Under the pieces are notes generated by a model. It was not told the origin of the DNA. It worked only from the letters and a program-made list of their open reading frames with translations, and made no database searches. A program made the position numbers and the translations under genes. 38,144 nucleotides of DNA from Cytophagales bacterium (GTDB lineage Bacteria > Bacteroidota > Bacteroidia > Cytophagales > ES-bin-26): positions 1 through 38,144 of the forward strand of contig JACMKY010000493.1 of assembly GCA_014379925.1 (NCBI GenBank). The letters run 5' to 3'. Positions within the stretch are counted from its first letter, which is position 1. Every line of letters starts with the position of its first letter. Of the stretch, positions 26,684-36,759 are shown piece by piece.

Positions 26684-28330
26684 ATGAAACTGAGAATTGT
26701 CTTTATACTGGCTATTTTCGCTTCTCTCCTGCTTCCAGCGTATGCGCAGCAGGATTACGCGTCCGATGCGCTGCTCTATTCCGGTTCCAGCCTGTCGGGT
26801 ACGGCCCGCTTCCAAGGATTGGGGGGGGCGCAGACGGCCTTGGGCGCTGACTTAGGTTCTTTGTCCGGTAACCCCGCCGGCTTGGGCATGTACAAAAAGT
26901 CCGAGTGGAGCGTCAGCCCGGCCCTGGGATACGCCGGAACCAGTGCAGCGTACATCGGCAACACTACCCGGGAGGGCAAGCTCGCCTTCAGCGTTCCCAA
27001 CGTGGGCGTGGTGTTTTCGTCAGCCAAGGAAGAAACCGCACCCGGTAAGTGGCGAGGTGGGGCTTTTGGCGTCAGCTTTTCTCGTCAAAACAGCTTCCAG
27101 AACCGCTATGCCTTTGACGGCATCAACAACGTCAGTTCCATTGCCGACCGCTTTGCTTTTGAAGCCAATGAACGGGGAGCGAGTGTGAACACCCTTCGGA
27201 ATGAGTACGATTTTAATTCCAACACCACCTCCAGTCCTTACGACGGGGGGGCAACGGCCCTGTATTTCCAGACTTACCTGGTCAATCCGGTCGGCACCAA
27301 CGACGTCAATAACAACGAGTATTTCCAGTTCGAGGCGCAGGACGAACCGGAAGGTTCCTCCCGGACGTCCGTACGGCAACAAAAAACGCTGACCACCACC
27401 GGCTCCGCTTCCCAGTGGAACATTGCCTACGGCGGCAATTACGACGACAAGCTATATTTCGGGGCTTCGTTGGGCATTGCGCGACTCAATTACCAATCCA
27501 TCAACAAGTACGATGAGAGTTACGTCAACGGCAAAGTGTTCCGGGGTTTAACCCTGAACCAGGATTTCAACATCCGGGGAACGGGCGCGAACTTCACGGC
27601 GGGTGTAATCTACCGGGCCAATGACGTATTCCGCCTGGGCGCTTCGTTCACCACCCCGACGGTATATGGCCTTTCCGAAACTTACGATTCGTCCGTGGAC
27701 GTGGACCGCATTGCCATTCCAAAACTGGACTACAACGGTAACCAGGAAGTAGACAATCAAGGAAGGCCCCTTTTCGTGGACATTGACCCTACTTACACCG
27801 TGCGGACTGCCCCCCGCAGTTTCAACTACAACTTAACCACTCCCTTCAAGGCTTCGGGTGGCGTGGCGTTTTTCCTCGGTAAAGGCGGTTTCATTTCCGC
27901 CGATGTCGAATATATTCCCTACAACACCATGAAATTGCGTACGGACGGGGATGCCTCTTTCAAAACGGATTTCGAGCAAGGCAACCTTGCGTTGGGCATT
28001 ACGGGTATTCAGCAGCAATTTCAGTCGGTGATCAATTTCAAGGTGGGGGGTGAGTTTCGGTACAATATTCTGCGGTTGAGGGGCGGGTTTGCCTACCAAG
28101 CCGATCCGTACAAGCCCAGCCCGGCCAACAACCTGGACCATACCCGCCTGAATTTTTCGTTGGGCGGCGGGGTGCGACTGCCGAACTACTACATTGACTT
28201 GGCCACTACGTACAGCCGCTACAAAAGCGCCAATACTCCGTACACGCTGCCCGACAACTCCAGCTACGCTTCGGCACTCATCCGCAACCAGTTTACCAAC
28301 GTAGTAGTTACTTTCGGGACGTTCTTCTAA
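26684..28330 (+). CDS. OmpP1/FadL-family outer-membrane protein
   Basis: Signal peptide; YSGSSLSGTARFQGLGGAQTALGADLGSLSGNPAGLGMYKKSEWSVSPAL; C-terminal VVVTFGTFF. Confidence 0.88.
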   Translation: MKLRIVFILAIFASLLLPAYAQQDYASDALLYSGSSLSGTARFQGLGGAQTALGADLGSLSGNPAGLGMYKKSEWSVSPALGYAGTSAAYIGNTTREGKLAFSVPNVGVVFSSAKEETAPGKWRGGAFGVSFSRQNSFQNRYAFDGINNVSSIADRFAFEANERGASVNTLRNEYDFNSNTTSSPYDGGATALYFQTYLVNPVGTNDVNNNEYFQFEAQDEPEGSSRTSVRQQKTLTTTGSASQWNIAYGGNYDDKLYFGASLGIARLNYQSINKYDESYVNGKVFRGLTLNQDFNIRGTGANFTAGVIYRANDVFRLGASFTTPTVYGLSETYDSSVDVDRIAIPKLDYNGNQEVDNQGRPLFVDIDPTYTVRTAPRSFNYNLTTPFKASGGVAFFLGKGGFISADVEYIPYNTMKLRTDGDASFKTDFEQGNLALGITGIQQQFQSVINFKVGGEFRYNILRLRGGFAYQADPYKPSPANNLDHTRLNFSLGGGVRLPNYYIDLATTYSRYKSANTPYTLPDNSSYASALIRNQFTNVVVTFGTFF

Positions 28331-28389
28331 CCGTTTTGCCCGGTCCGGTTTGTCCAGGTCTGATGGAGGAGTCATATTTCGGTTAGGGA

Positions 28390-28424
28390 AAAATCCAGGT
28401 CGCTTTCTAAGCGGCCTGGATTTT
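28390..28424 (+). terminator. Rho-independent terminator between convergent genes
   Basis: AAAATCCAGGTCGCTT-TCT-AAGCGGCCTGGATTTT, then TT. Confidence 0.85.
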
Positions 28425-28461
28425 TTGTCTTCGTCGGAAGAAGCAACGCGCGAACACCTAC

Positions 28462-28983
28462 TTACCGCAACGTTTCTGCCTTAATCACTTCCAATAGCTT
28501 TCTCAGATCGATCCGGTCGTCTTGAATCGAGTAGTGGGCTTGCTGATAAAAGATTCGTCGTTCCTCGTATTTTTTCTCCAAGCCGGCCAACAAAATTGAG
28601 GCATCCGCTTGCACGTTGAACAAGGGGCGTTCGTTTTTTCTACCGTCTTTCAGACGGCGCAGCAATTCCCGCGGGGAAACGTCCATGAAGAGGCTGAGTC
28701 CATTGGCGTGAATAAAGGACATGTTGTCAAAAAAACAGGGGGTACCCCCGCCGGTGGCAACGACCAGTCGGCTATTGGGGACGATGCTTCGCAGCAAGGC
28801 ACGTTCGGATTGCCGGAAATAAGCTTCACCGTGACGACGGAAGATTTCGGCAATGGAAACGCCTTCCCGCTCAACAATCAGTTCGTCCAGGTCAAGAAAC
28901 TGGTAATCCAACTGGTTGGCCAAGGCTTTCCCCAGCGAGCTTTTGCCCGAAGTAGGCATACCGACGAGAAAAATATTTTTCAT
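28462..28983 (-). CDS. aroK: Shikimate kinase
   Basis: MKNIFLVGMPTSGKSSLGKALANQL (P-loop), FLDLDELIVEREG, VVATGGGTPCF. Confidence 0.95.
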   Translation of the reverse strand: MKNIFLVGMPTSGKSSLGKALANQLDYQFLDLDELIVEREGVSIAEIFRRHGEAYFRQSERALLRSIVPNSRLVVATGGGTPCFFDNMSFIHANGLSLFMDVSPRELLRRLKDGRKNERPLFNVQADASILLAGLEKKYEERRIFYQQAHYSIQDDRIDLRKLLEVIKAETLR

Positions 28984-29071
28984 TTGACTGCTGTCGGAGT
29001 GACCTTCCGGAGCGACCTTCCCAATCCGCGACCCCCATTGGTGGCAGGCGGACGCAATGGAAGCTCCAAAA

Positions 29072-30127
29072 TTATCCCAGCCTGATTCTCGGGTCCAGTG
29101 CGGCGTACAGGATGTCTACCAGGATGCTAACCAGAATGAAAATAAGGGCCACCACCAGGGTAGTACCCATCACCACCGGGAAATCCAGGTTAAGCACCGA
29201 AGAAATGGTCACCGAACCCAAGCCTTTCCAACTGAAAATATATTCGATGAAGAAAGCACCGGCCATCAGGGAAGCCAACCAGCCCGAAACGGCGGTGATA
29301 ACGGGATTCAGCGCGTTCTTGAGGGCGTGTTTCAGCACCACCTGGTAAAACCGCAATCCCTTGGCGCGGGCCGTACGAATGTAATCCTGGGAAAGTACCT
29401 CGAGCATGGCGCTGCGGGTGAGTTGCGTGATGATGGCCAGCGGTCGCAGCCCCAGCGTGAAGGCCGGCAGAATCAGGTTTTTCAGTTCGAGGTACCGCCC
29501 TTTCACGGGGTCGTTTACCCAGAGCGAACCCGTCAGGTTCAGGCCCGTGTAGTCACTCAGGTAGTAGCCGAACACGAGGGAGATGAGGATGGCCATCACG
29601 AAGGAGGGGACGGAAATACCCACTACCGACAGGCTGACGAGCGTATGGTCCCAGAAAGTGTTCTGCCGGAGCGCGGCTACAGTACCGAAAAAAATGCCGA
29701 ACCCCGTGGCAAATAACATCGCTGCCGTGGCCAACCAGATGGTTCCTTCCAGGTTGTCCAGAATGATCTCATCCACCCGCTTGTTGGTCTGAAACGAACG
29801 GCGCAGGTACGGCGACTTCAGGACCAGTGCCCCATTCCCGGCTTTTACCAATTCGGTGTAACCGTATTTTTGGCGGTTCTCCTCCGTGTTTTCGTACCAG
29901 GCCAGCGGAGAAAGATCTTTCAGGTACAAAACCAGTCGTTCGCCGATGGGTTTGTCCAAACCAAAGTCCCGGGTAATGGACTCGCGGGTGGAAACGTCCG
30001 TGCGCTGTCCGGCCATCATAGCGACCGGATCGCCGGGCAGCACCTGGAACAGGAGAAACACGGCGATGGCCACCCCCAACAACACCAGGAAACCGTAAGC
30101 CAGTCGTTTAAGGATGAATTGGAACAT
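29072..30127 (-). CDS. ABC transporter permease, DppB/OppB family
   Basis: MFQFILKRLAYGFLVLLGVAIAVFLLFQVLPGDP; EVLSQDYIRTARAKGLRFYQVVLKHALKNAL. Confidence 0.93.
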   Translation of the reverse strand: MFQFILKRLAYGFLVLLGVAIAVFLLFQVLPGDPVAMMAGQRTDVSTRESITRDFGLDKPIGERLVLYLKDLSPLAWYENTEENRQKYGYTELVKAGNGALVLKSPYLRRSFQTNKRVDEIILDNLEGTIWLATAAMLFATGFGIFFGTVAALRQNTFWDHTLVSLSVVGISVPSFVMAILISLVFGYYLSDYTGLNLTGSLWVNDPVKGRYLELKNLILPAFTLGLRPLAIITQLTRSAMLEVLSQDYIRTARAKGLRFYQVVLKHALKNALNPVITAVSGWLASLMAGAFFIEYIFSWKGLGSVTISSVLNLDFPVVMGTTLVVALIFILVSILVDILYAALDPRIRLG

Positions 30128-30188
30128 ACTTTTTTAGTCCGCAGTTAAGGATTGATGGTTTAAAGGGCAGAAAGTAGGTCTTATTCCA

Positions 30189-31355
30189 TCATTCTAACTT
30201 CTTTCTTACTTCCGCTGCCGAAGGCAGGTCGTGGTAGTGCCACTTGCCTTTCACGGTGCCGTTGCTGAGCAGGACCAGGCCGGGATTGGACCGGATGATG
30301 GTTTTCAGCACCGTTGCGTCGGCGAAGTAGTAGGGCATGGCCAGTTGGAATTGGTGGCGAAAATGTTCGAACGTCTTTTCGTCCGACGCCGTCAATACCA
30401 TGGGTTGCACTCCCGAGCCTTCCAGCGCCTTGGCCAAAGCCCCAACGGCGGCCAGACTGGACGGGGCCGCCCTGGTTACGTCGGCCAACACGGTGACCAG
30501 TCGGGCGCCTTCGAAGGTTTGCCGGGTAAAATCCCCCTCGTTGTTCCACACGGCGTAATCGGTGATCTTGGGTTGGGCTTCGGGGTTGAGCAGCACCATG
30601 GCCTGGTAGTGGTAGGTGGTGTCGGTGGGATACTTGGTAAATTCCACCCGCTTCCCGTCTTTTTCCATCTGGTACAAATACCTCAACTCGGCCGAGGGCT
30701 TCATCTGCGCCGGAATGCTGGCGCCCACGCGGTAGGGCAGCAGATCCACCGGAGGCAGGTGACGGATGGCGTAGATGCCCAAACCCATCGACAACGCGGT
30801 GGCCATCCCCACTACCCAACTGCCCACCCGTTGGTTGGTAGCCATCCGGAAATCGCCCAGCCGAACGAGAATGAACCCGATCAGGCCCAGCAGCACTACG
30901 TCTTTGCCGAACGACTGCCAGGGTTTGAGTTTGATGGCATCACCGAAGCAGCCGCAATCGGTCACCTTGTTGAAGTAGGCCGAGTAGAAGGTAAGGAACG
31001 TAAAGAAAATAATCAGGCCCAGCAGCACCCACGTCGTTTGCCGCAACCGGTACTGCACGAGCAGGGCCACGCCCAACACCACCTCGGCGGCGCAAAGCAA
31101 CACGGCGAGCGGCAAGGCAAGCGGAATCAGGAAGTGGAAAACCCCGTGCAGCGCGCCAAAATCGGTTGCAAACACCTCGAAGTATTCCTCCAACTTGATC
31201 TGCGTGCCCACCGGATCGTTCAGTTTGATCAGGCCGGAGAAAATAAACACCGTACCGACCAAAAACCGGGCTACTTGAGTGGCAACGGACACCGGGGTTT
31301 GACGGCGGGAAAAACCCGCTTCGTCTTGGCTTTTCAAAACTACGGATGGACGCAT
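30189..31355 (-). CDS. BT_3928-family DoxX/MauE-like membrane protein
   Basis: VGTVFIFSGLIKLNDPVGTQIKLEEYFEVF; TDCGCFGDAIKLKPWQSF. Confidence 0.9.
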   Translation of the reverse strand: MRPSVVLKSQDEAGFSRRQTPVSVATQVARFLVGTVFIFSGLIKLNDPVGTQIKLEEYFEVFATDFGALHGVFHFLIPLALPLAVLLCAAEVVLGVALLVQYRLRQTTWVLLGLIIFFTFLTFYSAYFNKVTDCGCFGDAIKLKPWQSFGKDVVLLGLIGFILVRLGDFRMATNQRVGSWVVGMATALSMGLGIYAIRHLPPVDLLPYRVGASIPAQMKPSAELRYLYQMEKDGKRVEFTKYPTDTTYHYQAMVLLNPEAQPKITDYAVWNNEGDFTRQTFEGARLVTVLADVTRAAPSSLAAVGALAKALEGSGVQPMVLTASDEKTFEHFRHQFQLAMPYYFADATVLKTIIRSNPGLVLLSNGTVKGKWHYHDLPSAAEVRKKLE

Positions 31356-31410
31356 AGTGGTTGCAATGGAAAAGGTGAGTCAAAGTCAGTTGCGTGGGTT
31401 TATGGGCAAT

Positions 31411-31995
31411 TTACGCCGTCGGGTGTTCTTTCGGAAGCTCCCCGGCAAGGTGGCCTTCGTCCAGCTTGATGAGGCAGAACACCGCGTAATTGACCATGTC
31501 TTGGTAATTGGCGGCTACGCCTTCCGAAACCAGGGTGGTACCCCCGTTGTCCTCGATTTTCCGTACGCGCAGCAATTTCATCAGGATGAGGTCGGTCATG
31601 GAACTTACCCGCAAGTCCCGCCAAGCCTCGCCGTAATCGTGGTTTTTCCGCGTCAGCAGCCCCAACGTGGCATCAGCGTGCCGGTCATAAAGCCCGCTCA
31701 GTTCTTCGTAGGGCACGTCCAGCGGGACGGTTTCCGGCAATTCCGACTGGATCAGGGCCATCAGGCAGTAGTTGATGATGCCCACGAACTCCGAAGCCAC
31801 GTCGTCAGCCACCCGTTGGGTGCCCTTTTCCTGGATGGAGCGGATGCGCTTGGCTTTGATGTAGATCTGATCGGTGATGGAAGGAAGCCGCAGGATGCGC
31901 CAGGCCGTGCCGTAATCGCGGGTCTTCTGCTCGAATACCGCTTTGCAAGCCCGGATGACTTCCCGGTACTGTTCCGGCGTGTTTGTCAATGTCAC
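31411..31995 (-). CDS. DUF1599 domain protein
   Basis: Two repeats with KTRDYGTAWRILRLPSITDQIYIKAKRIR and KNHDYGEAWRDLRVSSMTDLILMKLLRVRKIE; GTG start proposed at 31995. Confidence 0.88.
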   Translation of the reverse strand: MTLTNTPEQYREVIRACKAVFEQKTRDYGTAWRILRLPSITDQIYIKAKRIRSIQEKGTQRVADDVASEFVGIINYCLMALIQSELPETVPLDVPYEELSGLYDRHADATLGLLTRKNHDYGEAWRDLRVSSMTDLILMKLLRVRKIEDNGGTTLVSEGVAANYQDMVNYAVFCLIKLDEGHLAGELPKEHPTA

Positions 31996-32032
31996 GGAAA
32001 ATTGCTTAATTTTAGCGAACAGTTTCCACCGT

Positions 32033-32914
32033 TTGAGCCCGAAAGATACGGTTTTCCGACCAAACAAAACACTCTGCGTGCGGGGTGACCTCCTGCACCT
32101 GGCCGATCCGGTGGTAATGGGGATCCTGAACGTCACACCCGATTCCTTTTTTGACGGCGGGAGTTACACCACCGAAGCACAAATCTTACTTCGTGCGGAA
32201 CGAATCCTTTCCGAAGGCGCGACGTTCATCGACGTGGGAGGGTATTCGACTCGTCCGCACGCCCCCGACATCCCCGAGGAGGAAGAACGGGCGCGGGTCC
32301 TTCCCGCCATCCGTTGCATCCTGAAGGCTTTTCCGCGGGCCTACGTATCGGTGGATACCTTCCGGGCGCGCGTGGCGCAGTCCGCCGTGGAAGCCGGTGC
32401 CTGTCTGGTCAATGATGTATCGGGCGGCACCCTGGACGCCCGAATGTTCGAGACCGTCAGCCAGCTCAACGTGCCCTACGTGCTGATGCACACGCGGGGT
32501 ACGCCGCAGACGATGACCCGACTGACTGACTACCGCGACGTGACGCTGGAAGTGCTGGATGATTTGCAGAAAAAGATTTTCGCGCTGCGATCGTTGGGGC
32601 AAAAAGACATTTTACTCGACGTGGGATTCGGATTCGCAAAAACCAGGGAGCAAAGCTTTGAATTACTCGAAAATTTGAATTATTTTGAAGCCTTGCGGGC
32701 CCCCCTGCTGGTCGGGGTTTCGCGCAAGTCTATGGTCTACCAAACGCTGGGCACGACGGCGGCGGAAGCCCTCAACGGCACGACGGTATTGAACACCCTC
32801 GCCCTCACCAAAGGGGCTTCGGTGTTGCGCGTTCACGACGTGAGGGAAGCGGTGGAAGCGGTGAAACTGCACGGGATGATGGTCCGTACCCGTTCGCGGG
32901 CCGGATTGGATTGA
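32033..32914 (+). CDS. folP: Dihydropteroate synthase
   Basis: VVMGILNVTPDSFFDGGSY, FIDVGGYSTRP, DVGFGFAKT; TTG start proposed at 32033. Confidence 0.95.
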   Translation: MSPKDTVFRPNKTLCVRGDLLHLADPVVMGILNVTPDSFFDGGSYTTEAQILLRAERILSEGATFIDVGGYSTRPHAPDIPEEEERARVLPAIRCILKAFPRAYVSVDTFRARVAQSAVEAGACLVNDVSGGTLDARMFETVSQLNVPYVLMHTRGTPQTMTRLTDYRDVTLEVLDDLQKKIFALRSLGQKDILLDVGFGFAKTREQSFELLENLNYFEALRAPLLVGVSRKSMVYQTLGTTAAEALNGTTVLNTLALTKGASVLRVHDVREAVEAVKLHGMMVRTRSRAGLD

Positions 32915-33062
32915 AATCCGGCGGGAAACCGGCCGTCAGCCAAGGGTAAAAAACGGGAGGCAAACGAGGAGCAGCAATCAATAAAAAGGTCAGGCAATGG
33001 GGTAAAAAGGAAGAGCCAGCCGCTTGGATTCTTTTACCGCTTGCTTCATTCTTCCAAGTACA

Positions 33063-33899
33063 ATGCACTTACTTTTTACGATCGGATTTTTGCAGATCAC
33101 CTGGGTAGACATCATCGACATCTGTCTGGTGAGTTACCTGCTGTACCAGTTGTATAAGTTGATGCGCGGCAGTGTGGCCGTGAAGGTGTTTCTCGGTTTC
33201 CTCTCCATCTACTTCTCTTTCCTGATCGTGAAGGCGGCGGGCATGCGCCTGCTCACCGAGATTTTAGGCCGATTCATTGAGGTGGGCGTGATTGCCGTGC
33301 TAATTCTGTTCCAGCAGGAAATCCGTAAGTTTCTGCTGCTCATCGGCAAGACCACGCCTTTCAACAGCGATAATTTTTTCAAAGGCTTCCCCTGGGGAAA
33401 GCCGACGGTGGAAAAGAGCCTCAACATTACCCCCATTCTCGAAGCGGTGAAAAATATGGCGGCCGCCCACGTGGGCGCGCTCATCGTGCTGGGCCAAGAC
33501 TCGGAACTGAAGTTCTACGCCGAATCAGGCGACGAACTGGATGCGGTCATCTCCAAACGCCTTTTGCTTTCCATCTTCAACAAGTACAGCCCGATGCACG
33601 ACGGGGCAGTGATCATCGCGAAAGGACGCATCCAGGCGGCCCGCTGCATCCTGCCCGTCTCGGAAAGGGAAAACATTCCGGCCTCCTTCGGCCTGCGTCA
33701 CCGCGCGGCCATCGGCATCGCCGAAGTGACCGATGCCCTGGTGCTGGTGGTGTCGGAGGAAACCGGTCAGGTCTCGCTGGTGCGAAACGGCGAATTAATG
33801 CACAACCTTTCGGTGCAGGAACTGCGCAGCAAACTCAATTTTTATCTCTTCGAGGAAGATGAGATGGAGCGGAAAGAAATCACCCCGGAAGTGGCTTGA
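33063..33899 (+). CDS. cdaA: Diadenylate cyclase CdaA
   Basis: Three N-terminal TM segments; DAC domain YSPMHDGAVII and GLRHRAAIGIAE. Confidence 0.95.
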   Translation: MHLLFTIGFLQITWVDIIDICLVSYLLYQLYKLMRGSVAVKVFLGFLSIYFSFLIVKAAGMRLLTEILGRFIEVGVIAVLILFQQEIRKFLLLIGKTTPFNSDNFFKGFPWGKPTVEKSLNITPILEAVKNMAAAHVGALIVLGQDSELKFYAESGDELDAVISKRLLLSIFNKYSPMHDGAVIIAKGRIQAARCILPVSERENIPASFGLRHRAAIGIAEVTDALVLVVSEETGQVSLVRNGELMHNLSVQELRSKLNFYLFEEDEMERKEITPEVA

Positions 33900-33994
33900 A
33901 CAAGTGGCGGTTGGTATCCATTTTAAAAAATAATTCATTTCAACTGCTCCTTCAACCGGTAACCCCGAGTGGTTCGCTACTCTGGTCCTTCCAA

Positions 33995-34025
33995 TTGCCA
34001 GCCACGGCCCGTTTGCGTACCTTTG
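33995..34025 (+). promoter_or_regulatory. Promoter of rlmN: TTG-N20-TACCTTTG
   Basis: TTG 33995-33997, TACCTTTG 34018-34025; ATG at 34030. Confidence 0.6.
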
Positions 34026-34029
34026 CGCC

Positions 34030-35109
34030 ATGACCATTGTTCCAGAAACTGCTCCAGAAACTGCTGCGGTTGATGCCCGGAAAGACATCCGCCAACTGAA
34101 CCTGTCCGAACTCAAGGACGCGCTGACGCGGTTGGGCGAACAGGCCTTTCGGGCCAAGCAAGTTCACGCGTGGCTGTGGAAACAATCGGCGCGTAGTTTC
34201 GACGAGATGACCAACCTTTCGCTCAAAACGCGGCAGTTGCTGGCCGAACGGTTCGTGATCCGGCCCGTGGCGGTGGAGAGCAAGCAGGTCAGCCGCGACC
34301 GGACCATCAAGTCGGCCTTCCGGCTCCACGACCGCCATCTGGTGGAGGGAGTGCTCATTCCCGCCGACGACCGGATGACGGCTTGCGTATCGTCGCAGGT
34401 AGGTTGTTCGCTCAGTTGCAAATTCTGCGCGACGGGCTACATGGTGCGCAAGCGCAACCTGGATGCGGCTGAAATCTACGACCAAATCGTCCACCTCCGC
34501 GGGCAGGCCGAGCAGCATTACCAGACCCCCCTTACCAACATCGTCTACATGGGCATGGGCGAGCCGCTGCTCAACTACGCCAACGTGCTGCAATCCATCG
34601 CGCACGTCACTTCGCCCGAAGGGCTGAACATGTCTCCCCGACGGATCACGGTATCGACGGCGGGCATTGCCAAGATGATTAGCAAGCTGGGCGACGACGA
34701 GGTGAAATTTAACCTGGCCCTTTCGCTGCACGCCGCCAACGACGGCAAGCGCAACCAGCTCATGCCCATCAACGAAAGCAACTCGCTGGCGGTGCTCAAG
34801 GAGGCGCTGCAATACTTCTACCGGAAAACCGGCACCCGCGTCACCTACGAATACATCCTCTTCCACCGGTTCAACGACACCCTGGAGGACGCGAAAGAGC
34901 TGTACGAATTCACCAAGCACACGCCCTGCAAGGTCAACATCATCGAATACAATCCGATTTCCGAAGCCAGCTTCGTCAACACCGACGAAGACTCGCTCCG
35001 CCACTTCGGCCAGTTTCTCGAAAACAAGGGCGTGGTGGTCAACGTGCGCCGCAGCCGGGGCAAGGACATCGACGCCGCCTGCGGCCAGTTGGCCGGCAAG
35101 CAGGGATGA
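34030..35109 (+). CDS. rlmN: 23S rRNA (adenine2503-C2)-methyltransferase RlmN
   Basis: Radical SAM motif CKFCATG; NIVYMGMGEPLLNYANV; NIIEYNPI. Confidence 0.96.
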   Translation: MTIVPETAPETAAVDARKDIRQLNLSELKDALTRLGEQAFRAKQVHAWLWKQSARSFDEMTNLSLKTRQLLAERFVIRPVAVESKQVSRDRTIKSAFRLHDRHLVEGVLIPADDRMTACVSSQVGCSLSCKFCATGYMVRKRNLDAAEIYDQIVHLRGQAEQHYQTPLTNIVYMGMGEPLLNYANVLQSIAHVTSPEGLNMSPRRITVSTAGIAKMISKLGDDEVKFNLALSLHAANDGKRNQLMPINESNSLAVLKEALQYFYRKTGTRVTYEYILFHRFNDTLEDAKELYEFTKHTPCKVNIIEYNPISEASFVNTDEDSLRHFGQFLENKGVVVNVRRSRGKDIDAACGQLAGKQG

Positions 35110-35205
35110 CGGATTGGTTAATGGCGAGCGACGGGTAATGATCCGGCAAAAAGGCTGCCCTTCAGGCGAGCCGCGTTCGTCGGGACGAACAGGCCCTTCC
35201 TTGAT

Positions 35206-35250
35206 TTAACATTGAGGTAACATTGGCCGGAAAAAGTCTGGCTACCTTTG
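35206..35250 (+). promoter_or_regulatory. Candidate activator-dependent promoter of the phosphate transporter
   Basis: TTAACATTGAG GTAACATTG 11-bp direct repeat (35206-35225) and TACCTTTG (35243-35250), ATG at 35268. Confidence 0.5.
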
Positions 35251-35267
35251 ACGCAAAATGCCCCCGC

Positions 35268-36671
35268 ATGTTTGGACTTGAACCCGGTTTACTCATCCTG
35301 CTCATTCTTTGCCTTGTTGCTGCCTGCGGGTTTGAATTTGTCAACGGCTTTCACGATACGGCCAACGCGGTGGCCACCGTTATTTACACCAACGCCCTGA
35401 AACCCAACGTAGCCGTGGTGTGGGCAGGCTTCTGCAATTTCGTTGGCGTGTTTTCGGGGGGCATTGCCGTTGCGATGGGCATCGTTTACCTGTTGCCCGT
35501 CGAATTGCTAATCGACCAGGACATCTACCACAGCGTTGCCATGGTGCTGGCCCTGCTGCTGAGCGCCATCATCTGGAACCTGGGAACGTGGTACCTGGGG
35601 TTGCCCAGTTCGAGTTCGCACACCCTCATCGGTTCCATCCTGGGCGTGGGACTGGCTTTTTCATTCATGCCCGAAAGTACCGGGGCCGCCGTCAATTGGA
35701 ACGAAGCCACCAAAATCGGCCTCTCGCTGATTGTCTCCCCGCTGTTCGGCTTTGGATTCACCATTCTCCTGATGTTTCTGCTCCGGCGGTTTACCAACAG
35801 TGAAACGCTTTTCCGGGAGCCCCTCCCCAACCAGCCACCCCCCCCCTGGATCCGCGGCGTGCTGATTGCGACTTGCACGGGGGTAAGCTTCTTTCACGGT
35901 TCCAACGACGGGCAGAAGGGCGTGGGACTGGTCATGCTCATCCTGATTGGCATTATCCCCTCGTACTTCGCGCTCAACGCGGAGAAAAATCCGTCTACCA
36001 TGCAGACCAGCCTGAGCAACATCGAGCGGGCGCTGGCCGGGGTGGACGCCTCCCAACTGACTGCTCCCAACCGACCGGTACTGCAAAGCGTGAAAAACGA
36101 GGTTGCCGACCTGCAACAGATGCTGGCGCTCGAAAAGGGAAACGGAACCGAAGCGGTCCGCCGCGACCGGCTGTCCATCCGCAAAGATATCTTGCTGATT
36201 GCCAATGGCACGAATAAAATTCTGGCGGACCAATCCGTCAACCTTCCCGCCGCCCGCGTCGCCAGCCTGAAGGGCGGGGTGGGGGCGTTGAAGGAATACA
36301 CCGACTACGCCCCCACCTGGGTGTTGCTGATGATCTCCGTTTCGCTGGGCCTGGGAACCATGGTAGGTTGGAAACGGATCGTGAAAACAGTGGGTGAAAA
36401 GATTGGCAAACAGCACCTTACCTACGCACAGGGCGCCTCGGCCGAATTGGTGGCGGCCAGTACCATCGGCGTGGCGAGCGGGCTGGGCCTGCCCGTCAGC
36501 ACGACCCACGTGCTTTCGTCGGGCATTGCGGGCAGTATGGTGGCCAACAAGGGTCTGGGCAATCTGCAACCCCAAACCGTGCGCAGCATCGCCCTGGCCT
36601 GGGTACTCACGCTGCCCGTTTCGATTCTCCTCTCGGGTTCGCTCTACGTCTTCTTCCGGTGGCTGTTTTAG
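35268..36671 (+). CDS. Inorganic phosphate transporter, PiT family
   Basis: EFVNGFHDTANAVATVIYTNAL; GLPSSSSHTLIGSILGVG; GLPVSTTHVLSSGIAGSM. Confidence 0.94.
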   Translation: MFGLEPGLLILLILCLVAACGFEFVNGFHDTANAVATVIYTNALKPNVAVVWAGFCNFVGVFSGGIAVAMGIVYLLPVELLIDQDIYHSVAMVLALLLSAIIWNLGTWYLGLPSSSSHTLIGSILGVGLAFSFMPESTGAAVNWNEATKIGLSLIVSPLFGFGFTILLMFLLRRFTNSETLFREPLPNQPPPPWIRGVLIATCTGVSFFHGSNDGQKGVGLVMLILIGIIPSYFALNAEKNPSTMQTSLSNIERALAGVDASQLTAPNRPVLQSVKNEVADLQQMLALEKGNGTEAVRRDRLSIRKDILLIANGTNKILADQSVNLPAARVASLKGGVGALKEYTDYAPTWVLLMISVSLGLGTMVGWKRIVKTVGEKIGKQHLTYAQGASAELVAASTIGVASGLGLPVSTTHVLSSGIAGSMVANKGLGNLQPQTVRSIALAWVLTLPVSILLSGSLYVFFRWLF

Positions 36672-36735
36672 GCAGTTGGTCAAGAGATTGGACTACCTTC
36701 GCTGGATGCCACCCTTTTCGTGCGTACCGCTGGTA

Positions 36736-36759
36736 GAAAGGTTTTGACGGAAACCTTTC
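36736..36759 (+). terminator. Rho-independent terminator of the PiT gene
   Basis: GAAAGGTTT-TGACGG-AAACCTTTC followed by CGAAATTTTTT. Confidence 0.75.

Noticed and set aside
30231-31469. 412-aa plus-strand ORF opposite the BT_3928 gene
   Set aside because: Antisense shadow ORF; His/Gln/Gly-rich
33952-35004. 350-aa minus-strand ORF opposite rlmN
   Set aside because: Fully antisense to a confident gene; shadow ORF composition
35175-35190. GTTCGTC-GG-GACGAAC inverted repeat downstream of rlmN
   Set aside because: Loop too short for a hairpin and no T tract; could be an operator but 7-bp arms are weak evidence alone
35661-36683. 340-aa minus-strand ORF opposite the PiT gene
   Set aside because: Antisense shadow ORF; no recognisable motif
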